Positions 37,862-46,414 of a stretch of DNA of 64,000 nucleotides are shown piece by piece. The DNA lies in the NCBI RefSeq assembly GCF_900142435.1, contig NZ_LT670846.1:772750-836749 (forward strand), in the 5' to 3' direction. Source of the DNA: Thermocrinis minervae (lineage in GTDB: Bacteria; Aquificota; Aquificia; Aquificales; Aquificaceae). Below the pieces are notes generated by a model. It was not told the DNA's origin. It saw only the letters and a program-made list of their open reading frames with translations, and did not search any database. How positions within the stretch are numbered: the first letter of the stretch is position 1; each line of letters opens with the position of its first letter. The position numbers were made by a program, and so were the translations under genes.

Positions 37862-38934
37862 GGTGGGATGTTATCGTAGTAGGTGCAGGACCAGGGGGAT
37901 CTAGCGCCGCCTATCATCTAGCAAAGGCTGGCCTCAAAGTCTTGCTCTTGGAAAAACACAAACTACCAAGGCCTAAACTCTGTGCAGGTTGTTTGTCAGG
38001 CAGGATAGAGAGCTTGCTTCCAGAAGGCTGGAATAAGCTAGTACTTAATACTATTAGTGGTGGAACTTTGGGTTACAGAGGTGAGGAGTACACAGTCTTC
38101 TCTGATGGGCCTGTAGCCTACATAGTAGACAGATCAGAATTTGACAGCTTTTTAGCCTGTAGCTCTGAGCAGGCTGGAGCTACGCTTGTGCAAGGTGTAG
38201 AAGTTTTAGGAGTACATCAAGAAGGTAAGGACCTGGTAGTAAAGACTACAAAGGGAGATTTTATGGCTGATTTTGTAGTAGGTGCTGATGGGTTTTACTC
38301 AAAGGTAGCCAGGTCTTTAGGTTTTCGAAAAGAAAAGTTCTTCAGATCTGTAGAGTTTTTTACAGAAGGAGATCTAAAGAACAGGGTGATCATAGACATA
38401 GGTATAGTCCAGAGGGGTTACGCATGGGTGTTTCCAAAAGGAGACGCTGTAAGTGTAGGAGTGGCATCCACTGGAAGAGAAAACCTACTGAAGGTTGTGG
38501 AATCTTATTCAAAGTTAAGGGGTTATAAGTTTAACCTTGTGAAAGGTTGGCATATACCATACACGGAGAGTCCAAAGGATGTTTTCTTTGGGAGGGGAAA
38601 GGTGCTCCTGGTAGGAGATGCTGCAAACCTGGTGGATCCACTCCTGGGAGAAGGTATATACTACGCTGTACTAAGCGGAAGGTTGGCCTCCCATGCTATA
38701 GTAAGCAACCCTTCAGACCCTATAAAAGCCTATATAAGCCTTCTCAAAGATACAGTGAAAGATCTCATGTATGCAGGATTCATAGCCAAACTGGGTTATA
38801 GGTACCAAGGAGTAGCCTTTAAGCTGGCAAAACAAGGTAGCCTAGAGAGGTATTTAGATTTTCTAAAGGGAAAACATTCCTACAAAGGCATGTTTTGGAA
38901 GGGACTGCTTCCTTTTATAAAAGGTTTCTTTTAA
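37858..38934 (+). CDS. Geranylgeranyl reductase-family FAD oxidoreductase
   Basis: A 358-aa flavoprotein. The dinucleotide fold is [20 protein letters not shown], followed by the family's [14 protein letters not shown] cysteine motif. The mid motif is [16 protein letters not shown] and the third FAD motif is [20 protein letters not shown]. The family saturates isoprenoid chains (quinone, chlorophyll or lipid side chains). In Aquificales a menaquinone or methionaquinone side chain is a possible substrate, but this is inference. Its start overlaps the mraY stop (ATGA). Confidence 0.85.
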   Translation: MRWDVIVVGAGPGGSSAAYHLAKAGLKVLLLEKHKLPRPKLCAGCLSGRIESLLPEGWNKLVLNTISGGTLGYRGEEYTVFSDGPVAYIVDRSEFDSFLACSSEQAGATLVQGVEVLGVHQEGKDLVVKTTKGDFMADFVVGADGFYSKVARSLGFRKEKFFRSVEFFTEGDLKNRVIIDIGIVQRGYAWVFPKGDAVSVGVASTGRENLLKVVESYSKLRGYKFNLVKGWHIPYTESPKDVFFGRGKVLLVGDAANLVDPLLGEGIYYAVLSGRLASHAIVSNPSDPIKAYISLLKDTVKDLMYAGFIAKLGYRYQGVAFKLAKQGSLERYLDFLKGKHSYKGMFWKGLLPFIKGFF

Positions 38935-38960
38935 AGAATAATTAATAAAATTTTTATACT

Positions 38961-39494
38961 ATGCACCGCATCAAGGACAAACCTGTAAAGCTTCTTATAC
39001 CACACGAAAAGGTTCAAGAAAGGATAAAGGAGCTTGCAAGAGAGATAGAGGATTACTTCAGAGAACCTTTCCTAGTGGTGGGTCTTCTGAAAGGAGCTTT
39101 CGTATTCCTTGCTGACCTCATAAGGGAGATCCAGCTGCCAGTAAAGGTGGACTTCATCTGGGCATCTAGTTATGGCTCTTCCACTGAAAGCTCTCAGCAT
39201 GTGAAGATAGTAAAAGACCTAGACATGGACGTAAGCGGCCAAAGAATCTTGCTCGTAGACGACATCCTAGACACGGGCTACACCCTCAAGGAGATAAAGG
39301 AGCTTCTACTTTTGAAGGGTGCTAAAGAGGTAAAGACGTGCGTCCTTTTGGACAAGAAAGAAAGAAGAAAGATAGACGTCGAGGCAGATTTTGTGGGCTT
39401 TGATATACCCAACTACTTTATAGTAGGCTATGGCCTTGACTGGGACGAAGAAGGGAGGAATCTAAAAGGTGTATATGCGGTGGAAGATGCTTAA
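38961..39494 (+). CDS. hpt: Hypoxanthine phosphoribosyltransferase
   Basis: Purine salvage, making IMP or GMP from hypoxanthine or guanine plus PRPP. It is 177 aa with the PRPP loop ILLVDDILDTGYTL and the purine-site segment VGFDIPNYFIVGYGLDWDE. TAAAAT (38946-38951) is 9 nt before the ATG and no Shine-Dalgarno sequence is seen. Its last 8 bp overlap the start of the M48 protease gene. Confidence 0.94.
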   Translation: MHRIKDKPVKLLIPHEKVQERIKELAREIEDYFREPFLVVGLLKGAFVFLADLIREIQLPVKVDFIWASSYGSSTESSQHVKIVKDLDMDVSGQRILLVDDILDTGYTLKEIKELLLLKGAKEVKTCVLLDKKERRKIDVEADFVGFDIPNYFIVGYGLDWDEEGRNLKGVYAVEDA

Positions 39495-40269
39495 GGTAAA
39501 GGCCATACTCCTTATCCTCCTTACGTTCATAGCTGGTTGCGCCACAGTAGGTATGGAGTCTGCTTTTCTACCAACTGAGCAGGAAGTAAGGTTAGGCCAA
39601 TCCTTAAAGGATGAGGTATTTAAAAAGTATCCCCTTTACCCTAACAAGGAAGCGCAGGCCTATCTACAAAGCGTGGGTCAGAGGATTGCCAGGAACAAGA
39701 CAAGACCCATACCCTACGAGTTTTATCTGGTAAAGTCCGATGAGGTAAACGCCTTTGCCCTACCGGGTGGTCCAGTGTTTGTAACCACTGGACTGTTTAA
39801 ACGCCTCAGCAGCGAGAGCGAGCTTGCAGCCGTTTTAGGTCATGAGATATCCCACGTGGAGCTAAGGCATCACGCCAAATTTTTGGAAAAGGTCTACGGT
39901 CTTAACTTCTTGCTTAACTTAGCGTATGTTCTTTCAGGTGGTGGAGCAAGGGGTGAGGTAGTTGCACAGCTTGGAAGCATAAGCGCAAACCTTCTTGCTT
40001 TGAAGTTCAGCAGGGATCAAGAGAGCGAAGCAGACCAGAATGGTATAAAGCTTATGCTACAGGCAGGATACGATCCTTATGGAATGATAAGGGTCTTTGA
40101 AATGTTCAAGAAGATGGAAAAACAAAGGCCACCCGAGTGGCTTTCAACCCACCCCCTTCCAGAGTCACGTATAGTAGAAGCTAAACGAACAGTTGAGATG
40201 TTAAGACCTTCAGGTGCCCTGATAACCGACACGGAGGAGTTTCACAGGATAAAAAGGCTGGTAAACTAG
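39487..40269 (+). CDS. M48-family metalloprotease lipoprotein (BepA/YfgC-like)
   Basis: About 260 aa. The chosen ATG begins a lipoprotein signal, MLKVKAILLILLTFIAGC, with lipobox IAGC; an in-frame GTG 18 nt earlier only adds a charged extension. The zinc motif is HEISHVELRHH, with the third ligand in SRDQESEADQNG. The family includes outer-membrane quality-control proteases that interact with the BAM complex, which fits a lipidated periplasmic enzyme; the exact role here is inferred. It lacks the TPR domain of full BepA. Confidence 0.88.
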   Translation: MLKVKAILLILLTFIAGCATVGMESAFLPTEQEVRLGQSLKDEVFKKYPLYPNKEAQAYLQSVGQRIARNKTRPIPYEFYLVKSDEVNAFALPGGPVFVTTGLFKRLSSESELAAVLGHEISHVELRHHAKFLEKVYGLNFLLNLAYVLSGGGARGEVVAQLGSISANLLALKFSRDQESEADQNGIKLMLQAGYDPYGMIRVFEMFKKMEKQRPPEWLSTHPLPESRIVEAKRTVEMLRPSGALITDTEEFHRIKRLVN

Positions 40270-40283
40270 GCTAAAATTTTCTC

Positions 40284-41426
40284 ATGAGCGTTTTTATGGG
40301 AGTAGGAACAGCAGGGCTAAAAGGTAGCAAAAAGCCCGACATTCTGGTAATCCACCTGCAGAAGGAGTGTGCAGCCTCTGTGGTCTTTACAGGCAACCAC
40401 TTTAAGGCTGCGAGCGTCTTATACTCAGAGGAAGCCTATAGAAGGAGCGGAGGGTACATAAGGGCCCTAGTAATAAACAGCGGTAACGCCAACTGCGCCG
40501 TGGGTAAAGAGGGCATACTACACGCCGAGCTTATGGCCAAGAAGATATCGGAGTTGCTTGACATTCCAGAAGAACAGGTCCTTGTCTTCTCCACCGGTAT
40601 AATAGGTAAACCATTACCCATAGAGGACGTGCTAAAGGCTATAGAGCATGCATGTTCAAACCTGGAGGAGCTTGATCTGAAGACTGCGAGCGAGGTAATA
40701 TCTACTACTGACAAGTTTCCCAAGTATGACTTCCTTAAGAAAGACCACCTTGAGGTGTTCGGTTTTGCCAAGGGAGCCGGGATGATACACCCAAACATGG
40801 CTACCATGCTGGCCTTTGTTTTTACCAACGCAGACCTAGACCCTTACGAACTAAGTAGCATTCATAGGGAGATAACAGAAAGAACTTTTAACTCCATAAG
40901 CGTGGATGGCTGCACGAGCACCAATGATTCTTTTGCCCTTATAAGCCTTGGTGTATACAGGGAAAATGACCTTACCAAGGTGAGAGATGCTGTAGAAGAG
41001 GTGTCTTTGAGCTTAGCTAAAAAAATAGTAGAAGATGGAGAGGGAGCCACAAAAGTTATAAAGGTAGTAGTCAAGAATGCAACCCTTCAGCTGAAGGCCA
41101 GGCTCATAGCTGAGAAAATAGCCACGTCTAACCTAGTTAAGACGGCCATATTTGGGGGAGATCCTAATTTTGGTAGGATACTGGCAGCTGCAGGATCCAC
41201 AGCCTTCCCCATAGACCAGTTTAAACTAAAGCTCTACATAGGTAACCACCTTGTCTACGACTCAAAGGTGCACCCTCATGCTCTAAAGCACGCAAAGGAG
41301 TACCTACAGACGGAAAAGGAGATATCCATAGTGCTGGACCTTATGGAGGGCAAAGAAAGCTGGACCTACTATGCTTCTGACCTTGGTTACGAATACATCA
41401 GGATAAACGCCGAGTATACCACTTGA
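40284..41426 (+). CDS. argJ: Bifunctional ornithine acetyltransferase / N-acetylglutamate synthase
   Basis: Closes the acetyl cycle of arginine biosynthesis. It is 380 aa, a single precursor that self-cleaves before Thr174 in PNMATMLAFVF to give alpha and beta chains. Other marks are INSGNANCAVG, FSTGIIGKPLP and GGDPNFGRILAAAG. TAAAAT (40272-40277) is 6 nt before the ATG, with no Shine-Dalgarno sequence. The histidine-phosphatase gene begins at its stop codon (TGATG). Whether it also uses acetyl-CoA cannot be seen from the sequence. Confidence 0.95.
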   Translation: MSVFMGVGTAGLKGSKKPDILVIHLQKECAASVVFTGNHFKAASVLYSEEAYRRSGGYIRALVINSGNANCAVGKEGILHAELMAKKISELLDIPEEQVLVFSTGIIGKPLPIEDVLKAIEHACSNLEELDLKTASEVISTTDKFPKYDFLKKDHLEVFGFAKGAGMIHPNMATMLAFVFTNADLDPYELSSIHREITERTFNSISVDGCTSTNDSFALISLGVYRENDLTKVRDAVEEVSLSLAKKIVEDGEGATKVIKVVVKNATLQLKARLIAEKIATSNLVKTAIFGGDPNFGRILAAAGSTAFPIDQFKLKLYIGNHLVYDSKVHPHALKHAKEYLQTEKEISIVLDLMEGKESWTYYASDLGYEYIRINAEYTT

Positions 41427-42034
41427 TGAAACGCATATACTTGGTCAGACACGCCCAAAGTGAGTACAACGAAAAGGGAATCTTTCAAGGAAGGTTAGAC
41501 AGCGATCTTACACCCTTAGGCTTTGTCCAGGCAAGGCTATGCGCCCAATACCTAATGGACAAGGGCATACAAATAGTCTACACTTCTCCCCAGAGAAGGG
41601 CTTACAAAACAGCCCTGACCATAGCAGATGTTCTAAACCTTGAGGTAATAGTAGATGAACGTATAAAGGAAATGTCCTTCGGCGTGTTGGAGGGTAGACA
41701 CTTCTGGACCATGGTAGAAGAAAACAGGGAGATGTTCCTAAACTGGCTTAGCAACCCTGTAAAGTATCCCCTTCCAACGCAGGAGGACATGGGAGAGTTT
41801 GAAAGAAGGGTAAGCAGCTTTCTGGAGGATATAAAAGAAGTCCCCTACGAAAACCTAGTGGTGGTAGCGCACGGTGGAACCCTCCATGCCCTTGTATGCC
41901 TTGCCCTTAACCTAGGTCTTGAAAACAACTGGAATATTCACATGGATAACACAGGCATAAGCTTGCTTGAGTACGATGGAAGGTTCCACCTTAGGTACCT
42001 AAACGACACGTGCCACCTAAAACTCCTTAAGTAA
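41426..42034 (+). CDS. Histidine phosphatase (PGM-like; candidate metal-independent phosphoserine phosphatase)
   Basis: A 202-aa member of the dPGM/histidine phosphatase branch. The catalytic set is R8-H9 in LVRHAQSEYN, R57/R58 in SPQRRAY, E82 and H149 in VVAHGGT. Hydrogenobacter thermophilus uses enzymes of this fold (PspA/PspB) as metal-independent phosphoserine phosphatases. The C-terminal NDTCHL resembles, from memory, PspA's NITCHL. That makes serine biosynthesis a good hypothesis over glycolytic mutase activity, for which the protein is short. An in-frame TTG one codon earlier is possible. It follows argJ directly and converges on rpmI. Confidence 0.8.
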   Translation: MKRIYLVRHAQSEYNEKGIFQGRLDSDLTPLGFVQARLCAQYLMDKGIQIVYTSPQRRAYKTALTIADVLNLEVIVDERIKEMSFGVLEGRHFWTMVEENREMFLNWLSNPVKYPLPTQEDMGEFERRVSSFLEDIKEVPYENLVVVAHGGTLHALVCLALNLGLENNWNIHMDNTGISLLEYDGRFHLRYLNDTCHLKLLK

Positions 42035-42220
42035 GCCCCTTACCTTGTCTTCCCATCCAGGGTTAACAAGGGTAGGCTTCCTTAGCCTCCTCTTCCTGTC
42101 TTTGGCCTTCTTGGTGTTGTAGTGGGAGCCTCCTGCTCTCCATCTCTTTATCTTACCCGTGGCCGTTATCTTAAACCTCTTCTTTGCCGACTTGTTTGTC
42201 TTCATCTTAACCTTAGCCAT
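42017..42220 (-). CDS. rpmI: 50S ribosomal protein L35
   Basis: A 67-aa basic protein, VKMKTNKSAKKRFKITATGK at the start and KKAKDRKRRLRKP in the middle, typical L35. It lacks the usual infC and rplT neighbours. A perfect TATAAT on the reverse strand (42233-42228) lies 7 nt before the ATG with no Shine-Dalgarno sequence. It overlaps the converging phosphatase gene by 18 bp. Confidence 0.95.
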   Translation of the reverse strand: MAKVKMKTNKSAKKRFKITATGKIKRWRAGGSHYNTKKAKDRKRRLRKPTLVNPGWEDKVRGLLKEF

Positions 42221-42227
42221 GCTCAGT

Positions 42228-42233
42228 ATTATA
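42228..42233 (-). promoter_or_regulatory. -10 element of rpmI, 7 nt before the start codon
   Basis: TATAAT on the reverse strand followed by ACTGAGC and then the ATG. A strong case for a leaderless transcript of a ribosomal protein gene. Confidence 0.6.
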
Positions 42234-42303
42234 ACACGTGCCTGTCAGATTGAAAAGCCTTGGCCGTTATATATGAATAGGAAACGTAAAAGGAGGTATA
42301 GCT

Positions 42304-43026
42304 ATGAAAAAGCTTCTACTGTTTGCACCATTTATGGCCCTTGCCCTTGAGATGGACATCTCCTACAGCCCCTCTTACTTCAAATGGAAAGAGCCAGTTA
42401 TGGAAAACAAGGGATGGCTTCACAGGGTAGACTTTAGCCTCAAACAACCCTTTAACAAGCTTGTCTACGGTAAGCTTGGGGCTTCCCTCTTTGGCGGAAA
42501 CGTGGACTACAAAGGGCAAACTTGGGGAGGAACTCCAGTAGATTCTGACACCACCTACGAGGGATGGGAGATCAAGGGACTTTTGGGTGTTGACTACCCC
42601 ATGAGCAAGCAGATGAAAGTAGGAGGCTACACGGGACTTGCCTTCAGGAAATGGACCAGAACCTCAGGCGGTTCTCTAAATGCAATAGGTTACACCTAAA
42701 AATGGCACTCCCTCTACGCTCCTTTAGGCTTTACCCTTGAGTACAACGTAAAGCCTGTTACCTACTATGCTGACGCTGGGCTTACCTTCCAGATAGACAA
42801 TGAAAACTATGCTCCAGCCTTTGACGTAAAGACAAGGCCTGGTAAGAAGGTAAACCCTTACATAGAGTTAGGACTAAAGTATAGCAAGCTAAAACTGGGA
42901 GTGTACTATGAGAAGTTTAATACAGGAAGCTCAAGCTATAAGTACAGCCCAGTAGTGAACGACTACTTGTATCAACCCTCTTCAAAGATGGACCTTTACG
43001 GTGTAAGGCTTGGACTGTCCTTTTAA
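42304..43026 (+). pseudogene. Outer-membrane beta-barrel protein gene interrupted by one in-frame stop
   Basis: It starts with AAGGAGG and a signal peptide, MKKLLLFAPFMALALE. The barrel-like frame runs to AIGYT at a TAA (42697-42699), then continues in the same frame without any other fault: KWHSLYAPLGFTLEYN through to YGVRLGLSF and a normal TAA. Without that codon the product would be 240 aa, ending in the C-terminal Phe expected of an outer-membrane barrel. One base change (for example from GAA, CAA or AAA) explains the stop. It is a recent pseudogene, a sequencing error, or a readthrough or re-initiation case. The substrate of the barrel is unknown. Confidence 0.75.
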
Positions 43027-43043
43027 AGGGGCTGCTGGCCCCT
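43027..43043 (-). terminator. Hairpin between converging genes, probable lepB terminator
   Basis: AGGGGC (43027-43032) pairs with GCCCCT (43038-43043), 5-nt loop. On the minus strand it is followed by TTTAAAA. The lepB stop codon lies inside the stem. Confidence 0.5.
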
Positions 43044-43716
43044 ACTTGTCTATAAGAGACATGCCTATCCTGTCAAACCTAGGATGAAGCAAGGCTATGA
43101 AAAGCTGTCTTAGGCCTGTAAGGAGAGATACCTCCGTAGTGTTAAGGGGTGGTGTCTCTCCAGAGTAGTATATGACGAAGGCTTTACCCACTATATTTTC
43201 CCTTGGAAGGAATCCCCAGTATCTGCTGTCCTCGCTGTTGTCCCTGTTGTCTCCCATCACAAAGTAGTTATCCGGTGGTACCACAGCTGGCCCAAAGTCC
43301 TTCCTTGGTATCATAGGGTTTGCGTAGAGGTATATGAGATGCTTTCTTCCGTTTGGTAGAGTTTCTTCGTACACAAGTCTCTTGCTTCCCTCCTCGTACA
43401 TCTCGCCTACGTACCTTAAGGGCAAGGGCTTACCGTTTACTATCACCTGGGCTCCCCTTACCTCTACAGTGTCACCAGGTACGGCTATGATCCTCTTTAT
43501 GAAGTCGAGTCTTTCATCCACCGGCCATTTGAAGACTATCACATCACCCCTCTGGGGTTCGGAAAACCTGTACACGAGCTTGTTCACCAGTATAAAGTCT
43601 CCAACTAGAAGTGTAGGCTTCATAGATCCTGAGGGTATGTTGTAAGCCTGAGCTACAAAGGTTCTTATGAGGAGTACTACTATAAGCACCGCCACAAACT
43701 CTTTAAAAAGCCTCAT
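43042..43716 (-). CDS. lepB: Signal peptidase I
   Basis: Removes signal peptides on the outer face of the inner membrane. It is 224 aa with one N-terminal anchor (about 5-22), the catalytic Ser31 in IPSGSMKPTLLVGD, general-base Lys74 in FIKRIIAVPGDTVEVR, and the box E motif MGDNRDNSEDSRYWG. TATAAT on the reverse strand (43731-43726) is 9 nt before the ATG, with no Shine-Dalgarno sequence. It is divergent from moeB. Confidence 0.96.
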   Translation of the reverse strand: MRLFKEFVAVLIVVLLIRTFVAQAYNIPSGSMKPTLLVGDFILVNKLVYRFSEPQRGDVIVFKWPVDERLDFIKRIIAVPGDTVEVRGAQVIVNGKPLPLRYVGEMYEEGSKRLVYEETLPNGRKHLIYLYANPMIPRKDFGPAVVPPDNYFVMGDNRDNSEDSRYWGFLPRENIVGKAFVIYYSGETPPLNTTEVSLLTGLRQLFIALLHPRFDRIGMSLIDK

Positions 43717-43761
43717 CTACATCAGATTATAACCCAAAAGCTTGTTGTATATTTATATCCT

Positions 43762-44577
43762 ATGTTTAGGTTTACAGAGGAGCAGATAAAGAGGTACGCG
43801 AGGCATATCATACTCCCAGAGGTTGGCGGTAAGGGGCAGGAGAAGCTCCTAAATTCCAAGGTGTTAGTTATAGGTGCCGGTGGGCTTGGTTCTCCAGCCA
43901 TACTCTACCTGGCCGCTGCAGGAGTCGGTACCATAGGCATAGTAGACTTTGACGTGGTGGATTTTTCAAACCTTCAAAGGCAGGTGATACACAACACCAA
44001 CAGGGTGGGCGTGCCAAAAGTGGAGTCAGCCAAAAGAACTGTAGAGGAGCTAAACCCAGACGTCAAGGTTATCACCTACAACACTATGATAAACAAAGAA
44101 AACATCATGGACATAATAAAAGATTACGACGTTGTCATAGATGGTACTGATAACTTCCCCACAAGGTTTTTGATAAACGACGCATGTTACTTTGCAGGAA
44201 AACCTCTTGTCTCCGCTGCTATGTTGAGGTTTGAGGGCCAGGCAACCGTCTTTGACTTTAGAGACAAAGAAAACTCACCTTGTTATAGGTGTCTCTTTCC
44301 AGAGCCACCACCTCCGGGTCTTGTACCATCTTGCCAAGAGGCAGGCATACTAGGTTCTATAGGTGGAATAATGGGTTGCATACAGGCCACAGAGGCCATA
44401 AAACTCCTGCTCGGCATAGGTGAACCCCTCGTAGGAAGACTGCTCATAATGGATGCCCTTTCCATGGACTTTAGGACTGTAAAGCTTAGGAAGGATCCCA
44501 ATTGTCCCCTCTGCTCCGAAAAGGCTACCATAAAGGAACTCATAGAGTATCAACAAGCCTGTCAGGTAAACTTCTGA
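43762..44577 (+). CDS. moeB: MoeB/ThiF-family adenylyltransferase (E1-like)
   Basis: A 271-aa enzyme that activates the C-terminal Gly-Gly of MoaD and/or ThiS by adenylation. The ATP loop is [20 protein letters not shown], with the zinc cysteines CYRC and CPLC and the acidic [15 protein letters not shown]. There is no rhodanese domain. In a genome with dispersed genes one such protein may serve both molybdopterin and thiamine pathways. TATATT (43748-43753) is 8 nt before the ATG. It is first in a moeB-pdxJ-gpsA unit (TGATG junction). Confidence 0.88.
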   Translation: MFRFTEEQIKRYARHIILPEVGGKGQEKLLNSKVLVIGAGGLGSPAILYLAAAGVGTIGIVDFDVVDFSNLQRQVIHNTNRVGVPKVESAKRTVEELNPDVKVITYNTMINKENIMDIIKDYDVVIDGTDNFPTRFLINDACYFAGKPLVSAAMLRFEGQATVFDFRDKENSPCYRCLFPEPPPPGLVPSCQEAGILGSIGGIMGCIQATEAIKLLLGIGEPLVGRLLIMDALSMDFRTVKLRKDPNCPLCSEKATIKELIEYQQACQVNF

Positions 44578-45299
44578 TGAGGCTTGGTGTCAACATAGAT
44601 CATGTAGCAACCCTGAGGCAAGCCAGAAAAACCTTCGAGCCTAGTCCAGTCTTTGCTGCCCTTTTGGCCCAGAAGGCTGGAGCGAACCAAATAACTTTGC
44701 ACCTTAGAGAAGACAGAAGGCACATACAGGACGAGGACTTGGAGCTCATAAAAAGGGTGGTCCATATACCTGTAAACCTAGAGATGGCACCCACCCAAGA
44801 GATGAAGCAGATAGCCTTACGCATAAAACCCAACAGGATCACCCTAGTACCTGAAAGAAGGGAGGAAATCACCACAGAGGGTGGGCTTGATGTTGTAAGT
44901 CTCAAGAACTATCTAGTTGAGTACCTAAAAGATTTTAAAGGCATCATTGAGATATCCCTCTTTGTGGAGGCAGATCCTAAACAGATAGAGGCAAGCAAGG
45001 AGGTAGGTGCTGACGCCATAGAACTTCACACAGGTACTTATGCAAACCTTTACAACGCTCACAGAATTAAGGAAGCAAAGGATGAGCTAAAGAGGTTAAA
45101 GGAGGCAGGCCTTCTGGCCAAAAGCTTGGGTCTGAAGGTTTACGCAGGACATGGTCTGACTTACCATAACGTAAAACCATTGGTAGAAGAGCTGAGGGAT
45201 GTAGTAGAGGAGCTAAACGTAGGACACTCCATAGTGGCCAACGCTCTCTTCTTTGGTTTTGAAGAGGCCGTAAGAAGGTTCAAAGAGCTCATAGAATGA
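44577..45299 (+). CDS. pdxJ: Pyridoxine 5'-phosphate synthase
   Basis: Condenses 3-amino-2-oxopropyl phosphate with deoxyxylulose phosphate to form PNP. It is 240 aa from [17 protein letters not shown], the family N-terminus; the longer frame upstream lies inside moeB and is rejected. Motifs are [30 protein letters not shown] and [10 protein letters not shown]. The start overlaps the moeB stop and its stop overlaps the gpsA start (ATGA). Confidence 0.95.
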   Translation: MRLGVNIDHVATLRQARKTFEPSPVFAALLAQKAGANQITLHLREDRRHIQDEDLELIKRVVHIPVNLEMAPTQEMKQIALRIKPNRITLVPERREEITTEGGLDVVSLKNYLVEYLKDFKGIIEISLFVEADPKQIEASKEVGADAIELHTGTYANLYNAHRIKEAKDELKRLKEAGLLAKSLGLKVYAGHGLTYHNVKPLVEELRDVVEELNVGHSIVANALFFGFEEAVRRFKELIE

Positions 45300-46282
45300 G
45301 TCAGAAGTTTACCATATTAGGTGGTGGTAGGTGGGGAACAGCCCTAGCCTCGCACCTATCTAGGTTAGGGCATGAAGTCCTCGTGTACGATAAGAACCCG
45401 AAGGTGGTAGAAAGCCTAAATGCAGGTGTAAACCCCTACCTAGAAAGTCAAAGTTTAGAAAGGATAGCCTCTACTCAGGATCTAAAAGAAGCCATAGATT
45501 TTTCTCAGTACTTGGTGGTAGCACTTCCTGTTCAAGCCATAAGGTCTGTACTAGAGAAGGCAGAGGTAAGAGGGAAAGTAATCATATCAGCCTCCAAGGG
45601 TCTTGAGATAGGTACGCATAAAAGAGTATCTCAGATCATAGAAGAGCTCAGTCAAGATTGTCAGATCTTTTGTCTTTCTGGACCTTCTTTCGCCGTTGAA
45701 GTAATGAAGGGTCTTCCTACTGCTGTAGTGTTGGCAGGTCAGGATATGGAACAGGCCCAGAGGCTAAGAGAACTTATCTCCAGTCCATACTTTAGGGTAT
45801 ACCTCTGTGATGATATTGTAGGAGTAGAACTAGGTGGAGCTCTCAAGAACGTCATAGCCATAGCCTGCGGCATATCTGATGGACTTGGATATGGACATAA
45901 CGCAAGAGCCGCCTTAATGACCAGGGGTCTTGCCGAGATGGTGAGGATAGGTGTACAGCTGGGTGCAAAGAGAGATACCTTCTACGGACTTTCCGGTATG
46001 GGTGACCTCTTCCTCACAGCAAGCTCGGACCTTTCCAGAAACAGAACCTTTGGTTATCTGATAGGTCAAGGTCTTTCTGCTGAAAGAGCTTTAGAAAGGA
46101 TAGGTCAGGTGGTGGAAGGGTACCACACGGTAAAAGCAGTAAAAGAGCTCTCAGACAACCTTCAAATATACGCACCTATCTCTCAGGCTCTTTACTCTCT
46201 CCTTTTTGAAGGCAAACCCTTAGAAGAGGTTCTGAAGGATCTCCTTCTAAGACCTTCTCTCTCTCCTTATGAAAGTCTATAA
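45296..46282 (+). CDS. gpsA: Glycerol-3-phosphate dehydrogenase (NAD(P)+)
   Basis: Makes sn-glycerol-3-phosphate for membrane lipids. It is 328 aa with the NAD-binding [19 protein letters not shown], the substrate loop SGPSFAVEV, and [17 protein letters not shown] with the catalytic Lys. Its 3' end overlaps the converging zinc-ribbon gene by about 107 bp if that gene is full length. Confidence 0.95.
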   Translation: MSQKFTILGGGRWGTALASHLSRLGHEVLVYDKNPKVVESLNAGVNPYLESQSLERIASTQDLKEAIDFSQYLVVALPVQAIRSVLEKAEVRGKVIISASKGLEIGTHKRVSQIIEELSQDCQIFCLSGPSFAVEVMKGLPTAVVLAGQDMEQAQRLRELISSPYFRVYLCDDIVGVELGGALKNVIAIACGISDGLGYGHNARAALMTRGLAEMVRIGVQLGAKRDTFYGLSGMGDLFLTASSDLSRNRTFGYLIGQGLSAERALERIGQVVEGYHTVKAVKELSDNLQIYAPISQALYSLLFEGKPLEEVLKDLLLRPSLSPYESL

Positions 46283-46388
46283 GCTCACCTGGATAGTAGT
46301 ACTCATTGCAGTGACTACATCTGAATATACCGCCACCACAGCATTCTATGACCTCTAAGATCCTTCCACATCTTGGACAGACATCCAT
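46176..46388 (-). CDS. Small zinc-ribbon protein
   Basis: A 70-aa frame starting MDVCPRCGRILEVIECCGGG, with a second knuckle [16 protein letters not shown]: CxxC plus CxxC, enough for one zinc ribbon (YfgJ-like in size and plan). A start four codons earlier is also open, but it runs into the promoter repeats. The C-terminal half overlaps the gpsA 3' end antiparallel, so the last 30 residues are less certain. The function is unknown. It is divergent from the GGDEF gene. Confidence 0.6.
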   Translation of the reverse strand: MDVCPRCGRILEVIECCGGGIFRCSHCNEYYYPGELIDFHKEREKVLEGDPSEPLLRVCLQKGESKEPER

Positions 46389-46409
46389 AATATAGTACAT
46401 AATATAGTA
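46386..46409. repeat. Tandem 12-bp repeat containing -10-like sequence
   Basis: CATAATATAGTA occurs twice in perfect tandem (46386-46397, 46398-46409), immediately before the ATG of the GGDEF gene at 46415 and over the start of the zinc-ribbon gene. Each unit contains a TATAGT hexamer (46391-46396 and 46403-46408), so the promoter appears duplicated. Confidence 0.6.
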
Positions 46410-46414
46410 TATTA

